Shown: positions 54,700 through 63,951 of the stretch, one piece after another
How positions within the stretch are numbered: position 1 is the first letter of the stretch
How the letters are laid out: each line of letters begins with the position of its first letter
NCBI RefSeq assembly: GCF_024125445.1
Contig: NZ_JAMXWM010000008.1
Span: 62,001-126,000, forward strand
DNA: 64,000 nt
Source of the DNA: Sporolactobacillus shoreicorticis
GTDB taxonomy: Bacteria > Bacillota > Bacilli > Bacillales > Sporolactobacillaceae
Direction: 5' to 3'
The notes under the pieces: generated by a model
Seen by the model: the letters and a program-made list of their open reading frames with translations, nothing else
Databases searched by the model: none
What the model was told of the DNA's origin: nothing
Made by a program: the position numbers and the translations under genes

Positions 54700-54749
54700 A
54701 TATCGTCTATCGATATACAAATTATATCGGCAGACGATATAACTGTCAA
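54700..54749 (-). promoter_or_regulatory. Consensus promoter with two PadR-type operators
   Basis: On the minus strand: TTGACA (54744-54749), 17-base spacer, TATAAT (54721-54726), a perfect sigma-A consensus. Two copies of ATATCG-N5-CGATAT lie at 54724-54740, inside the spacer and touching the -10, and at 54700-54716, just downstream of the -10, 24 bases apart. This is a strong promoter shaped for full repression by the adjacent PadR. Confidence 0.82.
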
Positions 54750-54899
54750 TTCCCTTCGTGTATAAAAAGGCGCGTACAAGAGTTGCTTTTTTCTTCAATC
54801 ATGCTGTTCGCTTACTCGTCCCAATTACTTTTTTCATAAGGTATCAAAGTAGACGAATAAGAGCATCTGCGAATTTATTGAAAAAAGGAGCTCGATTTT

Positions 54900-56224
54900 A
54901 TGTTTTTTGATCAACCAAATGTACCGTCGAACTGGCAGGTAACCAGCTGGACTCGTGAAGACGCATCCTCGATGGGCTACAATAGTAGCACTTTCTAACA
55001 TTTGATGTCAGTAAGGTGAAGTCGCTTGATCCTGAACGCGATATTTGGGACAACTGGCTCGTTGTGGATGAAGAAGGAAAAACGGCCGACGTAAATGGCT
55101 ACAACGTTCTTATTGCCCTCGGTGCACCGATTGGAGACCTGAGCCAGGCACGAGTGATGTACTTCTATTCAAAAAAAGATGAGAACAGCTGGGCACCGGG
55201 AGGCTATGTATTTACTGAGCGATTAATTGACGATACTCAGGAATGGTCGGGATCAACAATTTTCACTGATGACGGCTACTTGCAGTTCTTCTATACTATT
55301 GCCTCTTCGTATCAGGATCCGGAAATCGAGATTTACCAAACCAATCAACGATTTGCAACCGCAAAAGTTCCGATTTCCGCAAACAATGACAAACTTCAGT
55401 TGCTTGACCCGACTTATCATGAACTTTTGATCGAGCCGGACGGCTATTTATATCAGAGCGTAGCGCAAGCCTCGCGCCAAGAACAACGTTTTCCCGTACA
55501 GCATCGCGCTGATCTCGGAAGCGATCAGGTCAATAACTTTACATTCCGTGATTCGCATTATTTCAAAGACCCCGCAGACGGATCAGAATATCTCTTGTTC
55601 GAAGCCAACACCGGAGAAGCCTTACATGCAGAGGGAACCATTCGTGATCAATTCATTGGCGCTTTCCCAGATGGCTACCAGCCATCAGCGGATGATCTTA
55701 AGGCAAACGGCTGTGTCGGCGTGCTGAAATTGAGCGACAAACGGACGAAAGCAGATTTTCTGCCGCCGATACTCACCTCTAATCTAGTTACAGACGAAAT
55801 TGAGCGGATCAATGTCATTGTTCGTGATGATCTGTATTACTTGTTTGCCGTAACCCATGGAAATAAGATGACTGTTGACAGCAACGATTTGGTCAACCGA
55901 GATTTTATGATTGGTTTTGTGTCCAGCGAACTCTTTGGTCCCTATGTCCCGCTTAATAAAACAGGGCTGGTCATTTCACAAAAATCACCGGGAGATCCAT
56001 ATGTGGGACAGGAAAATAACGAGCAGTATGTCTATTCATGGCTTGTTATTCCGGCTGAGAACGGACGCTTTGCTGAGGTCAGTTATGCCAACTTCTCATC
56101 AGATTCATCCGGCGGTATTCAGAAGATCAAATCTGCCGGACCTGTAATTGAACTGCTGATAAACGGGGCAAGTACCCGAGTCGGGCAAATTCTCGGGACA
56201 TTTAATCCAGCAGGATCTCTATGA
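54900..56224 (+). pseudogene. GH68 levansucrase-like enzyme with N-terminal frameshift
   Basis: ATG 54900 follows AAAGGAG and gives MFFDQPNVPSNWQVTSWTRE before a stop at 54996; the rest runs in another frame from about 54989 to 56224. The GH68 acids are present: Asp in DIWDNWLV (nucleophile), Asp in TFRDSHYF (stabiliser, usually RDP), and Glu in VTDEIERINV (acid/base). The enzyme would use sucrose to make fructans. No signal peptide is seen. The frameshift near 54985 breaks the gene unless it is a sequence error. Confidence 0.82.
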
Positions 56225-56430
56225 ATCACTTATTTGAAAACATCTCAATAAATATCTTTCATGGTATTTGAGCGCAGAGAAAAAATGACTTTGCGCCAAA
56301 TGAGGTTATGAAGCAACTCAAAAAAACGAGTGGTATCTAAACCAGATTCCGCTTGCTTTATTTTGTGTATTCGACAATCATTTGACCATCATCAGCAGAA
56401 TGATGATGATTTCGTTACGTTGCAACGTCG

Positions 56431-56465
56431 ACTTTGCTTTCCAGAGGCTTGGCAAAGTTTTTTTT
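56431..56465 (+). terminator. Terminator downstream of GH68 gene
   Basis: ACTTTGC and GCAAAGT form a 7-bp stem around a 14-base loop and are followed by a run of eight T. It is about 210 bases past the GH68 stop. Confidence 0.6.
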
Positions 56466-56574
56466 GACTGCGCACGGATTAGATTATTTCCGGTAACGCT
56501 AAACACCTTTTAAAGACCAGAAAACCATTGGTCACCATATGAGTCTGCCCCATAAGATATTCGCTTCATTTTAC

Positions 56575-56640
56575 TCAAATTAAGCGAGGAAGTGGCTCAC
56601 CAACCCCGTTTGGATTATAGTAACGAGCCTGTAAGTAATC
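56575..56640 (-). pseudogene. Rhs core scrap
   Basis: The minus strand encodes YLQARYYNPNGVGEPLPRLI and a stop. YLQARYY is the invariant Rhs core end seen in the larger copies at 57347, 58967 and 61086. After it the sequence departs from Rhs. It is the most distal trace of the array. Confidence 0.65.
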
Positions 56641-56955
56641 TTCGGTGATTTCTCAGTTTTATAATCCCTTTTCAGCTATTATAAATATGTTAAGTCTATT
56701 TAATGATTTAAACAATAAAAGGAAAGCCGCCAACATGGTAGACTGACAACTTAATAAAATTCATTTAATTTTAAATCAATGCAAAGACTAACATTTTAAT
56801 CGTCTTTGCAATTTTATTTATTTTCTTTCACCATCACATTTTTAAAATATTCTTCACTGAACAGTCTAGCTTTTTTTAGTTTTTTAGATGAATATGCAAC
56901 ACATATGCTAAACGGTTAGAAGGGATGCTTTCATAAACCGATCACTAATAAACTA

Positions 56956-57306
56956 TTAACTTTTTTTTCTTAACATCCGCTTAAGTTCCTGAAAGGGTGT
57001 TGCATATGCCTCTTTATAATGACGTATGTGATTTTCCAGTAATGACCACTTTGCATTCAAAACAGGATGTACTTCCGTAGTATCTGAAATGGTGTATAGT
57101 TCACCTAATAGATCAAGTGTTTCCCATATCAATGTCTCATCTCGTAATTCTAATAGTGCATTAACAACATTGGGTATATATGAAAAAGCTTCGTAAGACG
57201 TCATATTTTTTGTAATATGATCAAATGCGTCACTGAAATACCACTCATTCTTTTCTAATTTTGATTGCCAATCGTCATAAATGTCTAGTAATTCTTTAAC
57301 AACCAT
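56956..57306 (-). CDS. Putative immunity protein
   Basis: A 116-residue, mostly helical protein (YDDWQSKLEKNEWYFSDAFD, then IPNVVNALLELRDETLIWET). It lies 41 bases after the toxin fragment ending at 57347 on the same strand, the normal place for an immunity gene. Its frame is intact. I do not recognise the family with certainty; helical-repeat immunity families look similar. Confidence 0.6.
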   Translation of the reverse strand: MVVKELLDIYDDWQSKLEKNEWYFSDAFDHITKNMTSYEAFSYIPNVVNALLELRDETLIWETLDLLGELYTISDTTEVHPVLNAKWSLLENHIRHYKEAYATPFQELKRMLRKKS

Positions 57307-57346
57307 AGTCTCATTCCTTTAATTTTTTATTTAGTAACGTTAAAAA

Positions 57347-57824
57347 TCATTTATATTTAAAATCAGCAAATTTTTTTGTTTTCTTATTATAGTTAAAGTG
57401 GATGATAATCTTACCTTTAGTAGTCTTAACCACTCGTTGCATTTTTACCCACCCCTTTTTACCTGGCCAACGTTTATCATTCATTTTTGAAGATGATACA
57501 ACTTGCCGTGCTCCCTTTAATGGATTTGATTTTACTTCTTTCATGGCTAACTTCTCCACCAAATTTCTTGCTGCAGTCCTGCCAGTTGATCTGCTAAACG
57601 ATTTCATCAACAGTTTTAATAAGGCTGAAATGGCGTTATGGCCTTTTGGATCAATAAGCATAGTAGGATTATTTTGGGCAAAGGTGTACCCATTTTGAGA
57701 TAATACGTCATCATCATCCCCCCGGATATGGATCCATCGCTAAAAAGTTCCCGTTCTGAGGGACGTAGTATCGCGCCTGTAAATAATAATGCTGCGTTTC
57801 TGAATCATAGGTGTAGCTGGCATA
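57347..57824 (-). pseudogene. Orphan Rhs C-terminal toxin fragment 3
   Basis: It starts with the Rhs core end (YASYTYDSETQHYYLQARYY) and GNFLAMDPYPG, then a G6 run at 57718-57723 shifts the frame; with five G it would continue DDDDVLSQNGYTFAQNN and PTMLIDPKGHNAIS into the toxin domain. The toxin (residues after MLIDPKG) is basic and ends with KKGWVKMQRVVKTTKGKIII and HFNYNKKTKKFADFKYK, a pattern seen in small nuclease-like Rhs toxins. It lacks the Rhs shell and is a displaced tip. Confidence 0.75.
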
Positions 57825-58074
57825 ATGTTCTTACTTGATTACTTATGGATACCATTTCACCAAAAACTAATAATGAAACGGAGGAAGAGTCCATCCAACC
57901 CGTTCAGAAAAAGGCTTTATATCAAAAATAGATAACAATGTAAAATTAATGCAAAATTCAACTATCATAAAGAAGATCAAGACAAAATGAGTCTTGACCT
58001 TTTTATTCTATATTCTTGATTTTTAATCATGTAATCTTTTCATTTTGCTACTTCATAAACTAAAATGGAGAATT
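57825..58074. other. Degenerate spacer between toxin and immunity genes
   Basis: About 250 bases of AT-rich sequence with no frame I can support. A short hairpin GTCAAGAC-like repeat near 57975-58000 (AAGATCAAGACAAAATGAG then GTCTTGACC) followed by TTTTTATT may be a rightward terminator. Confidence 0.4.
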
Positions 58075-58505
58075 TTAATCTGGCAAATTTAAATTTTCCC
58101 ACCCACCGATTGCCTTTATGAATTGAGGATTCTGTTTAAAATTTGGATCTTTTGCATTGATCTCTATAGCTTTTATTAATTCATCTTCATCTATTTCATC
58201 GTTATAATAAGCTAAAAATATTAAATCTATATAATCATAATTGGATGGATCGTCTACATCATACTCAGGCATACCCAGTGAATGAGCTATAAAACATTGC
58301 ATATCCATATTTTTACAATCCATTGATTCAAGAAATATCGTTGCAAACCCGTTCGAGTGAATTTCATCATATTCATCACTTTTAGTATGGGGCATCTTAA
58401 AATTTTTTTTTGTTTTAAAACTGAATACATCTCATACTGTGCATCATCTATACTTTTCAAGAATTGTAACAAATAATGTAAATTTAATGTAATGGTCCTT
58501 TTCAA
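58075..58505 (-). pseudogene. Immunity-like gene with poly-A frameshift
   Basis: TTG 58505 after GGAGGTGG starts KRTITLNLHYLLQFLKSIDD, followed by SVLKQKK. An A9 run near 58403 shifts the frame. With one A fewer the product continues NFKMPHTKSDEYDEIHSNGF and on to WENLNLPD at 58075, about 143 residues, acidic. Acidic composition and position after a toxin fit an immunity protein. The indel may be real or a homopolymer error. Confidence 0.55.
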
Positions 58506-58530
58506 AAATCCACCTCCTATAATTAAACCA

Positions 58531-58962
58531 TTAAATGGGTTGTTTACGTTCCAAAATATATCTTGGTGGAGGACCAAATCCCTCCTCACCTTCGAAATAT
58601 GCAAGTTTTCCCGGTATACAAGAGATAATGAGTGGTTCTCCTTTGTATACCATTTCCTCTACAGCTTTTTTTAGAGAGATATATTCCCCATCAAACGGGG
58701 ACAGGTTGCACATAATATAAGCCGCTTGGTTCGCTAAAGCTCCTTTTTCAATAAGTTTTTTTAATATATATGAACAATCATTGTCTCCCTTTAGCGGAAT
58801 TGGATGTAAGTATTTTGAGTCAATGACTCCATTGGGGTCGTTAGCCAACCTTCCAAATATTTTACTTCTTTTATTGGGAATTGTTAATTCATAAAATAAC
58901 CTTTGCCTTAGTTCTCTCCTAAAAAAGTTTTTAACAATTTTTTTTTCGTGTTCAATATCCAT
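58531..58962 (-). CDS. Immunity protein of the decayed HxHYYF-type Rhs toxin
   Basis: A 143-residue protein (EHEKKIVKNFFRRELRQRLF, NPNGVIDSKYLHPIPLKGDN, PGKLAYFEGEEGFGPPPRYI). Its ATG lies 4 bases after the stop codon of the toxin tail at 58967, as for a coupled toxin-immunity pair. The frame is intact although the toxin is broken. I recall similar proteins beside other Rhs toxins ending in an HYYF-type motif. Confidence 0.7.
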   Translation of the reverse strand: MDIEHEKKIVKNFFRRELRQRLFYELTIPNKRSKIFGRLANDPNGVIDSKYLHPIPLKGDNDCSYILKKLIEKGALANQAAYIMCNLSPFDGEYISLKKAVEEMVYKGEPLIISCIPGKLAYFEGEEGFGPPPRYILERKQPI

Positions 58963-58966
58963 TTGA

Positions 58967-60170
58967 TCACCATCTCCTCTTAGGGAAGAAATAATGATCA
59001 TGACTATCATCCGGATGATAGTGTGCCTCTTCCTTCCTTTTTGATTTCTATCTGCTCATATTCCTTTTTTGGCCTTTCTTTTAACAGCCTCTAGCGCCTT
59101 CTTTCTAGTATTAAATACATATCTTCTTCCAATTCTCTCTTTACTTCTTGTTTTAGAAGAGATTTTTTCCTTTATCTTTCTTGAAAGGTGCCAAACACCA
59201 TAACCGGCTAAATATGCGCCCGCAGCTATTAAAGTTCCTGCTGCAACATACTCACCAATTACGGGAATAAAACAAACAGCGGCCAACCAGGCAAAATTTC
59301 CATCTGGGTCCACATGGGTCATCGGATTGTTTTCCGCATACGTATACCCGTTTTGGGACAGTGTATTCCCATCATCGCCCGAATCCGGATCCATCGCTAG
59401 AAAGTTTCCATTCTGAGGATCATAGTAACGAGCCTGTAAATAATAATGCTCCGTTTCTGAATCATAGGTGTAGCTGGCATAACGTACCGCATTGTCTTTG
59501 GCGATGGCGCCATCTTCGCTGAGGATGTTGCCATACGCATCATACGTGTAGGCACCCACTTTGTCGCCGATTGATTGACAATTTGAACGACATCGCCGCG
59601 TTGATTTGTCAGAAAATAATAGGGTGTCGTCTTTCAATTTCCGGAGAAGTCCTTATCTTTAACAACCATGCCAACAACATGGCCGTTCGGATCCCATTGG
59701 TAATAGTGATACGATTGAAGCTCATTTCCCTTTTTCGTGATTTCAAGGATGAGATGGTTGCTGTCACTATCATAATCGTATTCGTTGGTCTGATCACCTA
59801 GGATCTTTTGGGTACGAAGCCCATTTTCGTCGTAGGCATACCGTGCAGCTTCCGTTCCGTCGAGTTTCGAAACTTTTGTCTGATTGCCAAGTGCGTCATA
59901 CTCATCTTTAAATTAATCGTCCTGAATCAGATTGCCATCGGCGTCATAGCTAAGCGCGCTGCCATTTCTTGGTCAGAATCTGATTGGCGTCATTATAAGT
60001 AAACGCAGAGGTGTCTCCATCTGGATCTGAAATTTTGGTGATGTTCTCTGAATGGTCATAGCTGTATGCAAAGTTCAATGCCGGCGAGCTGTCAGAGCCT
60101 TTCATATACGATAAACCGGATAAACCGATTAAATGATTAGCCACATCGTAGTTATAAACAAAGATTGTCT
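58967..60170 (-). pseudogene. Orphan Rhs C-terminal toxin fragment 2, multiply broken
   Basis: Rhs YD-repeat core pieces occur in several frames from 60170 (VANHLIGLSGLSYMKGSDSS) down to 59056, where the core ends with YLQARYYDPQNGNFLAMDPD and NPMTHVDPDGNFAWLAAV. A hydrophobic hinge and GRRYVFNTRKKALEAVKRKA follow. After another frameshift the toxin end reads EAHYHPDDSHDHYYFFPKRR and W, with several His that could form a metal-dependent nuclease site. Compared with the copy at 61086 it lacks much of the YD region. Confidence 0.8.
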
Positions 60171-60239
60171 CAAAAGTCTATGAGGCAATCTCTTAAATTT
60201 CAATTTAATTAGTCATTATCAATTTCTCTGTGTACTATA

Positions 60240-60345
60240 GAGTGTAAGCACGTAAAGCATCAATTACATGTCATCCCCGATTCCGGAACTAAACTTCCAA
60301 TTCCATATCGCATTCTGATAATCTTTCTGTTTATAAAAATAATGG
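60240..60345 (-). pseudogene. Remnant of a second DUF5063-type immunity gene
   Basis: The minus strand reads HYFYKQKDYQNAIWNWKFSS and then a stop. The intact gene at 60556 has YYYQLQQFSEAIWQWKFGFE at the same place. Nucleotide similarity continues through the following 40 bases. It is a decayed duplicate. Confidence 0.65.
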
Positions 60346-60555
60346 CTCGGATGCATCTGATCGGTGATTTTTCAGCAATTTGCCGAAACTGGCAGTTAAC
60401 CTACCATAAATAATTCAGGAAAAGCAGAAAACACCCGAAGTACGGACGAATTACTGATTTCTTAGCAGCCTAAGACTTTTCATTGTTCAGGATTATATTA
60501 TAGTACATTCAATTTATCTGTCTCATCAATTCTAAAAAGAGTTTCAAGGAATCCT

Positions 60556-61032
60556 TTACATTTCATCCTTTAAATATAACTCTATAAAGATTAACGAATG
60601 TAAAGCTCTAATTGCCTCAATTGCATGTAATCCCCAATGTGTTTCAAAACCAAATTTCCATTGCCATATTGCTTCTGAAAATTGCTGCAGTTGATAATAG
60701 TACTCACCTTTTTTTAATTCCATATAAATATTTTTAATATCATCGATTAAACTTCCCTGTATCGGTTTTTTGAAATGATAGGAATTAAAAACTTCCCAAT
60801 AAGTATCATATTTCATTATATTAATTTTCGGACATGAAATTTCACGGCTTTCAGGATACTTAATGTCAGTGTCGGAGTCAACTTGAGGCAAATAAAGTCC
60901 TTCTCGATATATAGACAAAAGTTTTTTCAATAGCTCTTCATAAACACTGTCTGAATTATATTCTTCAAGTAAATCTACAAAATTACAAAAAGTCTCAGCT
61001 GTTTTGTAAAACGAGTTGGCCTTATCTTCCAT
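60556..61032 (-). CDS. DUF5063-like immunity protein
   Basis: A 158-residue helical protein starting at ATG 61032 after AGGAGG. The start FYKTAETFCNFVDLLEEYNS and the later YYQLQQFSEAIWQWKFGFET and HWGLHAIEAIRALHSL fit the DUF5063 family, which is found beside polymorphic toxins. It follows the toxin end at 61086 by 54 bases and is its likely antidote. A decayed copy lies 200 bases further on. Confidence 0.7.
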   Translation of the reverse strand: MEDKANSFYKTAETFCNFVDLLEEYNSDSVYEELLKKLLSIYREGLYLPQVDSDTDIKYPESREISCPKINIMKYDTYWEVFNSYHFKKPIQGSLIDDIKNIYMELKKGEYYYQLQQFSEAIWQWKFGFETHWGLHAIEAIRALHSLIFIELYLKDEM

Positions 61033-61085
61033 ATTTCTATATCCTCCTGAAAACATGAGTATTAAACAGAAAAATTATTCATATA

Positions 61086-62414
61086 TCACTTTAATCTTTT
61101 CTTTATCCGAGCAATTTCACTTTCCCATACCCTGATTTCATGTTTCCAATGTTTAACAGCTCCAGACTTAGGATTTTTTTTAATTCATCGTTTATCTTTT
61201 TCTACATTTTTCTCCAAGCTCTCAATTTTTTTGCTCTTTTGTTTATTATTCTGCGCCCTCATGATTATTGATTTAGCTTTTTTTGTAAGATGCCAAACTC
61301 CATAACCGGTTAAATAAGCACCGGCAGCAATTAATACTCCTGCCGCAACATATTCACCCACCACTGGAATAAAGATTATCGCTGCCAATGCAAAATTCCC
61401 ACCAGGATCCACATGGGTCATCGGATTATTTTCCGCATAGGTGTACCCATTTTGAGATAATGTGTCATCATCATCACCCGGATCTGGATCCATGGATAAC
61501 AAGTTGCCATTCTGAGGGTCATAGTATCGTGCCTGTAAATAATAATGCTGCGTTTCTGAATCATAGGTGTAGCTGGCATAACGAACCTCATTATCTTTTG
61601 CAATGGCTCCGCCTTCACTGAGGATGTTTCCATAGGCATCATACGTGTAGGAACCCACTTGATCGCCAGACTTGTTGACTATTTGAACCACATCGCCGCG
61701 CTGATCCGTCAGAAAATAGTAAGGCGTCGTTTTCCAATTGCCGGAGAAGTCCTTGTCTTTAACGACCATTCCGACGACATGACCGTTCGGATCCCATTGG
61801 TAATAGTGATAAGATTGAAGCTCATTTCCCTTTTTTGATAGTCTCAGGATGAGATTGTTGCTATCACTATCATAATAATATTCGTTAGTCTGATCACCCA
61901 TGATTTTTTTGGTACGAAGACCATTTTCGTCATATTCATACCGCGCGACTTCAGTTCCATCGAGCTTCGAAACTTTTGTCTGATTTCCCATCGCATCGTA
62001 CTCATAGTTAAATTGATCATTCTGAGTCAGATTGCCATCGGCATCGTAGCTAAAGGCTGTGCCGTTCTTCATCAGAATCTGATTGGCGTCATTGCAAGTA
62101 AACGTAGCGGCTTTTCCATTGACCTGACTGGCTGTCCGATTGCCAACGCTATCGTACGTATACGTATTCGTCGTTCCATCCGGAAGAACCTCTTTCGTTA
62201 GCTGACTGTTTCCATCATACGTGTACGTTGAATCCCCATCCGAATCTGAAGCCTTGGTGATGTTCCCGGAATGGTCATAGCTGTAGGTATCGTTCAGTGC
62301 CAGTGAGTTGTCGGAGTCCTTTGTATACGATAATCCGGTTAAATGATTGGCCTCATCATAGACATAGCTGTTGGTGAAAAGCCCTTTATTTAGAATCAAA
62401 CCATATCTTAACAA
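61086..62414 (-). pseudogene. Orphan Rhs C-terminal toxin fragment 1, longest copy
   Basis: An open frame of 409 codons to 61185 contains many YD repeats (for example YTYDSVGNRTA and YEYDAMGNQTKVSK), the core end YLQARYYDPQNGNLLSMDPD, and NPMTHVDPGGNFALAAII. Then an in-frame TGA interrupts the toxin, which continues IKKNPKSGAVKHWKHEIRVW and ends at 61086. The N-terminal Rhs shell, about 1500 residues, is absent and the frame starts in unrelated sequence. So it is a displaced tip, not a full Rhs protein, and its toxin is cut short. Confidence 0.82.
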
Positions 62415-62417
62415 TAA

Positions 62418-62888
62418 CTATGACATTGATCGAACTACATCCCTTATCACTTTAGCGTGAGCAGAAGTAATCTTAATTGATGCAGAGTCTGTGATTTCAA
62501 TTTGAAGATCCACAGTCTTTAATAAATCACACTTAAAGTTTTCTTTATTAAAAATTTTATTAGTGAATGTTTCATCAAAGTTCGCTTCCTTGCTTATTCC
62601 GATTAATTGATCAAAAGCAACAATTTCATTTTTATAGTAAATAAAATCATTCATTTTCCCAATAAAAATTTTTTCTTTTTTCCTTGCATTTTTCTTTGAC
62701 TGAACAGGCAGATCTATGATTATATCGTTTAGACCTTTACCTGATTTTGAAATCCAATATTGATATAATGAGAACTCACTGACTAACGTTTGTAATAAAT
62801 TGAATATGTCTGTTTCAATGGTGTAATATTCATGATTCATATAGTCATAAACGTCTAAAGTACTTAATTCATATGTGTAAAACAACAT
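62418..62888 (-). CDS. Putative immunity protein
   Basis: A 156-residue protein (LSTLDVYDYMNHEYYTIETD, then KGLNDIIIDLPVQSKKNARK). It ends 4 bases before the Rhs fragment at 62414 starts and lies in the same direction as the array. The toxin it once served is not visible between it and the ankyrin gene. Family not recognised; role inferred from place. Confidence 0.5.
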   Translation of the reverse strand: MLFYTYELSTLDVYDYMNHEYYTIETDIFNLLQTLVSEFSLYQYWISKSGKGLNDIIIDLPVQSKKNARKKEKIFIGKMNDFIYYKNEIVAFDQLIGISKEANFDETFTNKIFNKENFKCDLLKTVDLQIEITDSASIKITSAHAKVIRDVVRSMS

Positions 62889-63051
62889 AATTTTTCCTCA
62901 CTTCATTTTAATTATTATCAATAAGGTTATCATTTATCAGCCCTATCTCCAAACATGTTCAAAAAAAGAACGTCTGTAAAGTGTCTGCATTCAATCACTT
63001 TATAAACGTCCGTAAAAATTGATCTTGAGAACAATTGATTCTAGATCATTA

Positions 63052-63900
63052 TCAATGTTCATCTTGCTTTAATTTTCTTAACAACCTTTTCAATCTCTTT
63101 CCTGAACGGTTGATGATTTGAGTGTTTGCTCCACTCTCTAATAAGATTTTTACAACTTCCACATTTTTATAATGCGCTGCCCAGAACAAGGCCGTTTGTC
63201 CATACTCATCTCTCACTTCTAAGTCTGCACCCCGATCAACTAATCGTTTCACTACCTCCGGGCGATCATATACACTAGCGATAATTAATGGAGTAGTTTG
63301 ATCCGAGCCTTCACATTTAATATTAATATCCGCATGATGAGAAACAAGATAGTCAACAATATCCACATATCCTTCACTTGCAGCCACATAAAGAGGAGAC
63401 TCACCATCATTACTTTGTATATTAACATCTGCACCGAAGTCGACTAATAGTTCCACACAATTTAAATAGTTTTCTTGCACAGCCCAAAGAAGAGGAGAAT
63501 AACCGTACCGATCTTGTTGATTTACTTTTGACCCGCTCTTAAGTAGTAGTTTTAATACCTCATAACTTCCATGTGAAGCCGCAGCATGCATCGCTGTAAA
63601 TCCTTCACGATTTATTTTAAGGTCACATCCACACGAAATTAATAATTTAACAATTTCAGCTCGGCCATATATACTCGCTATTTCAAGAGGTGTGATACCA
63701 TCTATGTCCCGAGCATTTATATTCGCATCATTTTGCAATAAAAATGCTACCAAATTTGTATAACCTTCCTGTGCTGCCCAATGCAAGGCTGTGTAACCAT
63801 CCTCATCTTTTTGATTGATATCCACACCTTGTTCAAGTATACTTTTTACTTCGTTGAGGTTTCCATTTGCGGCTGAGTCAAACAAATCATTTTTTTCCAA
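63052..63900 (-). CDS. Ankyrin repeat protein, probable immunity protein
   Basis: A 282-residue protein made of about eight ankyrin repeats of 33 residues with the GxTALHxAA pattern (for example DGYTALHWAAQEGYTNLVAF). No signal peptide or membrane helix. TTG 63900 follows AAGGAGG by 9 bases. It starts 51 bases after the stop codon of the Rhs toxin at the window edge. Ankyrin proteins are known as immunity proteins in polymorphic toxin loci, and this position supports that role. Confidence 0.8.
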   Translation of the reverse strand: MEKNDLFDSAANGNLNEVKSILEQGVDINQKDEDGYTALHWAAQEGYTNLVAFLLQNDANINARDIDGITPLEIASIYGRAEIVKLLISCGCDLKINREGFTAMHAAASHGSYEVLKLLLKSGSKVNQQDRYGYSPLLWAVQENYLNCVELLVDFGADVNIQSNDGESPLYVAASEGYVDIVDYLVSHHADINIKCEGSDQTTPLIIASVYDRPEVVKRLVDRGADLEVRDEYGQTALFWAAHYKNVEVVKILLESGANTQIINRSGKRLKRLLRKLKQDEH

Positions 63901-63951
63901 GAAACGTATCCTCCTTTATAAGGATGTTATAGGATTAATTGTCATAACCGA

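Larger units (their letters stand above)
56225..56955. other. Gene-poor region with terminator and Rhs scrap
   Basis: About 730 bases with no intact gene. It holds the terminator at 56431-56465 and a 20-codon Rhs core fragment at 56575-56640. The rest is AT-rich and shows no recognisable product. Confidence 0.5.

Noticed and set aside
10588-62414. Stop codon recoding as explanation for the many in-frame stops
   Set aside because: The stops involve TAA in four genes and TGA in one, while intact genes end at the same codons. Decay is simpler.
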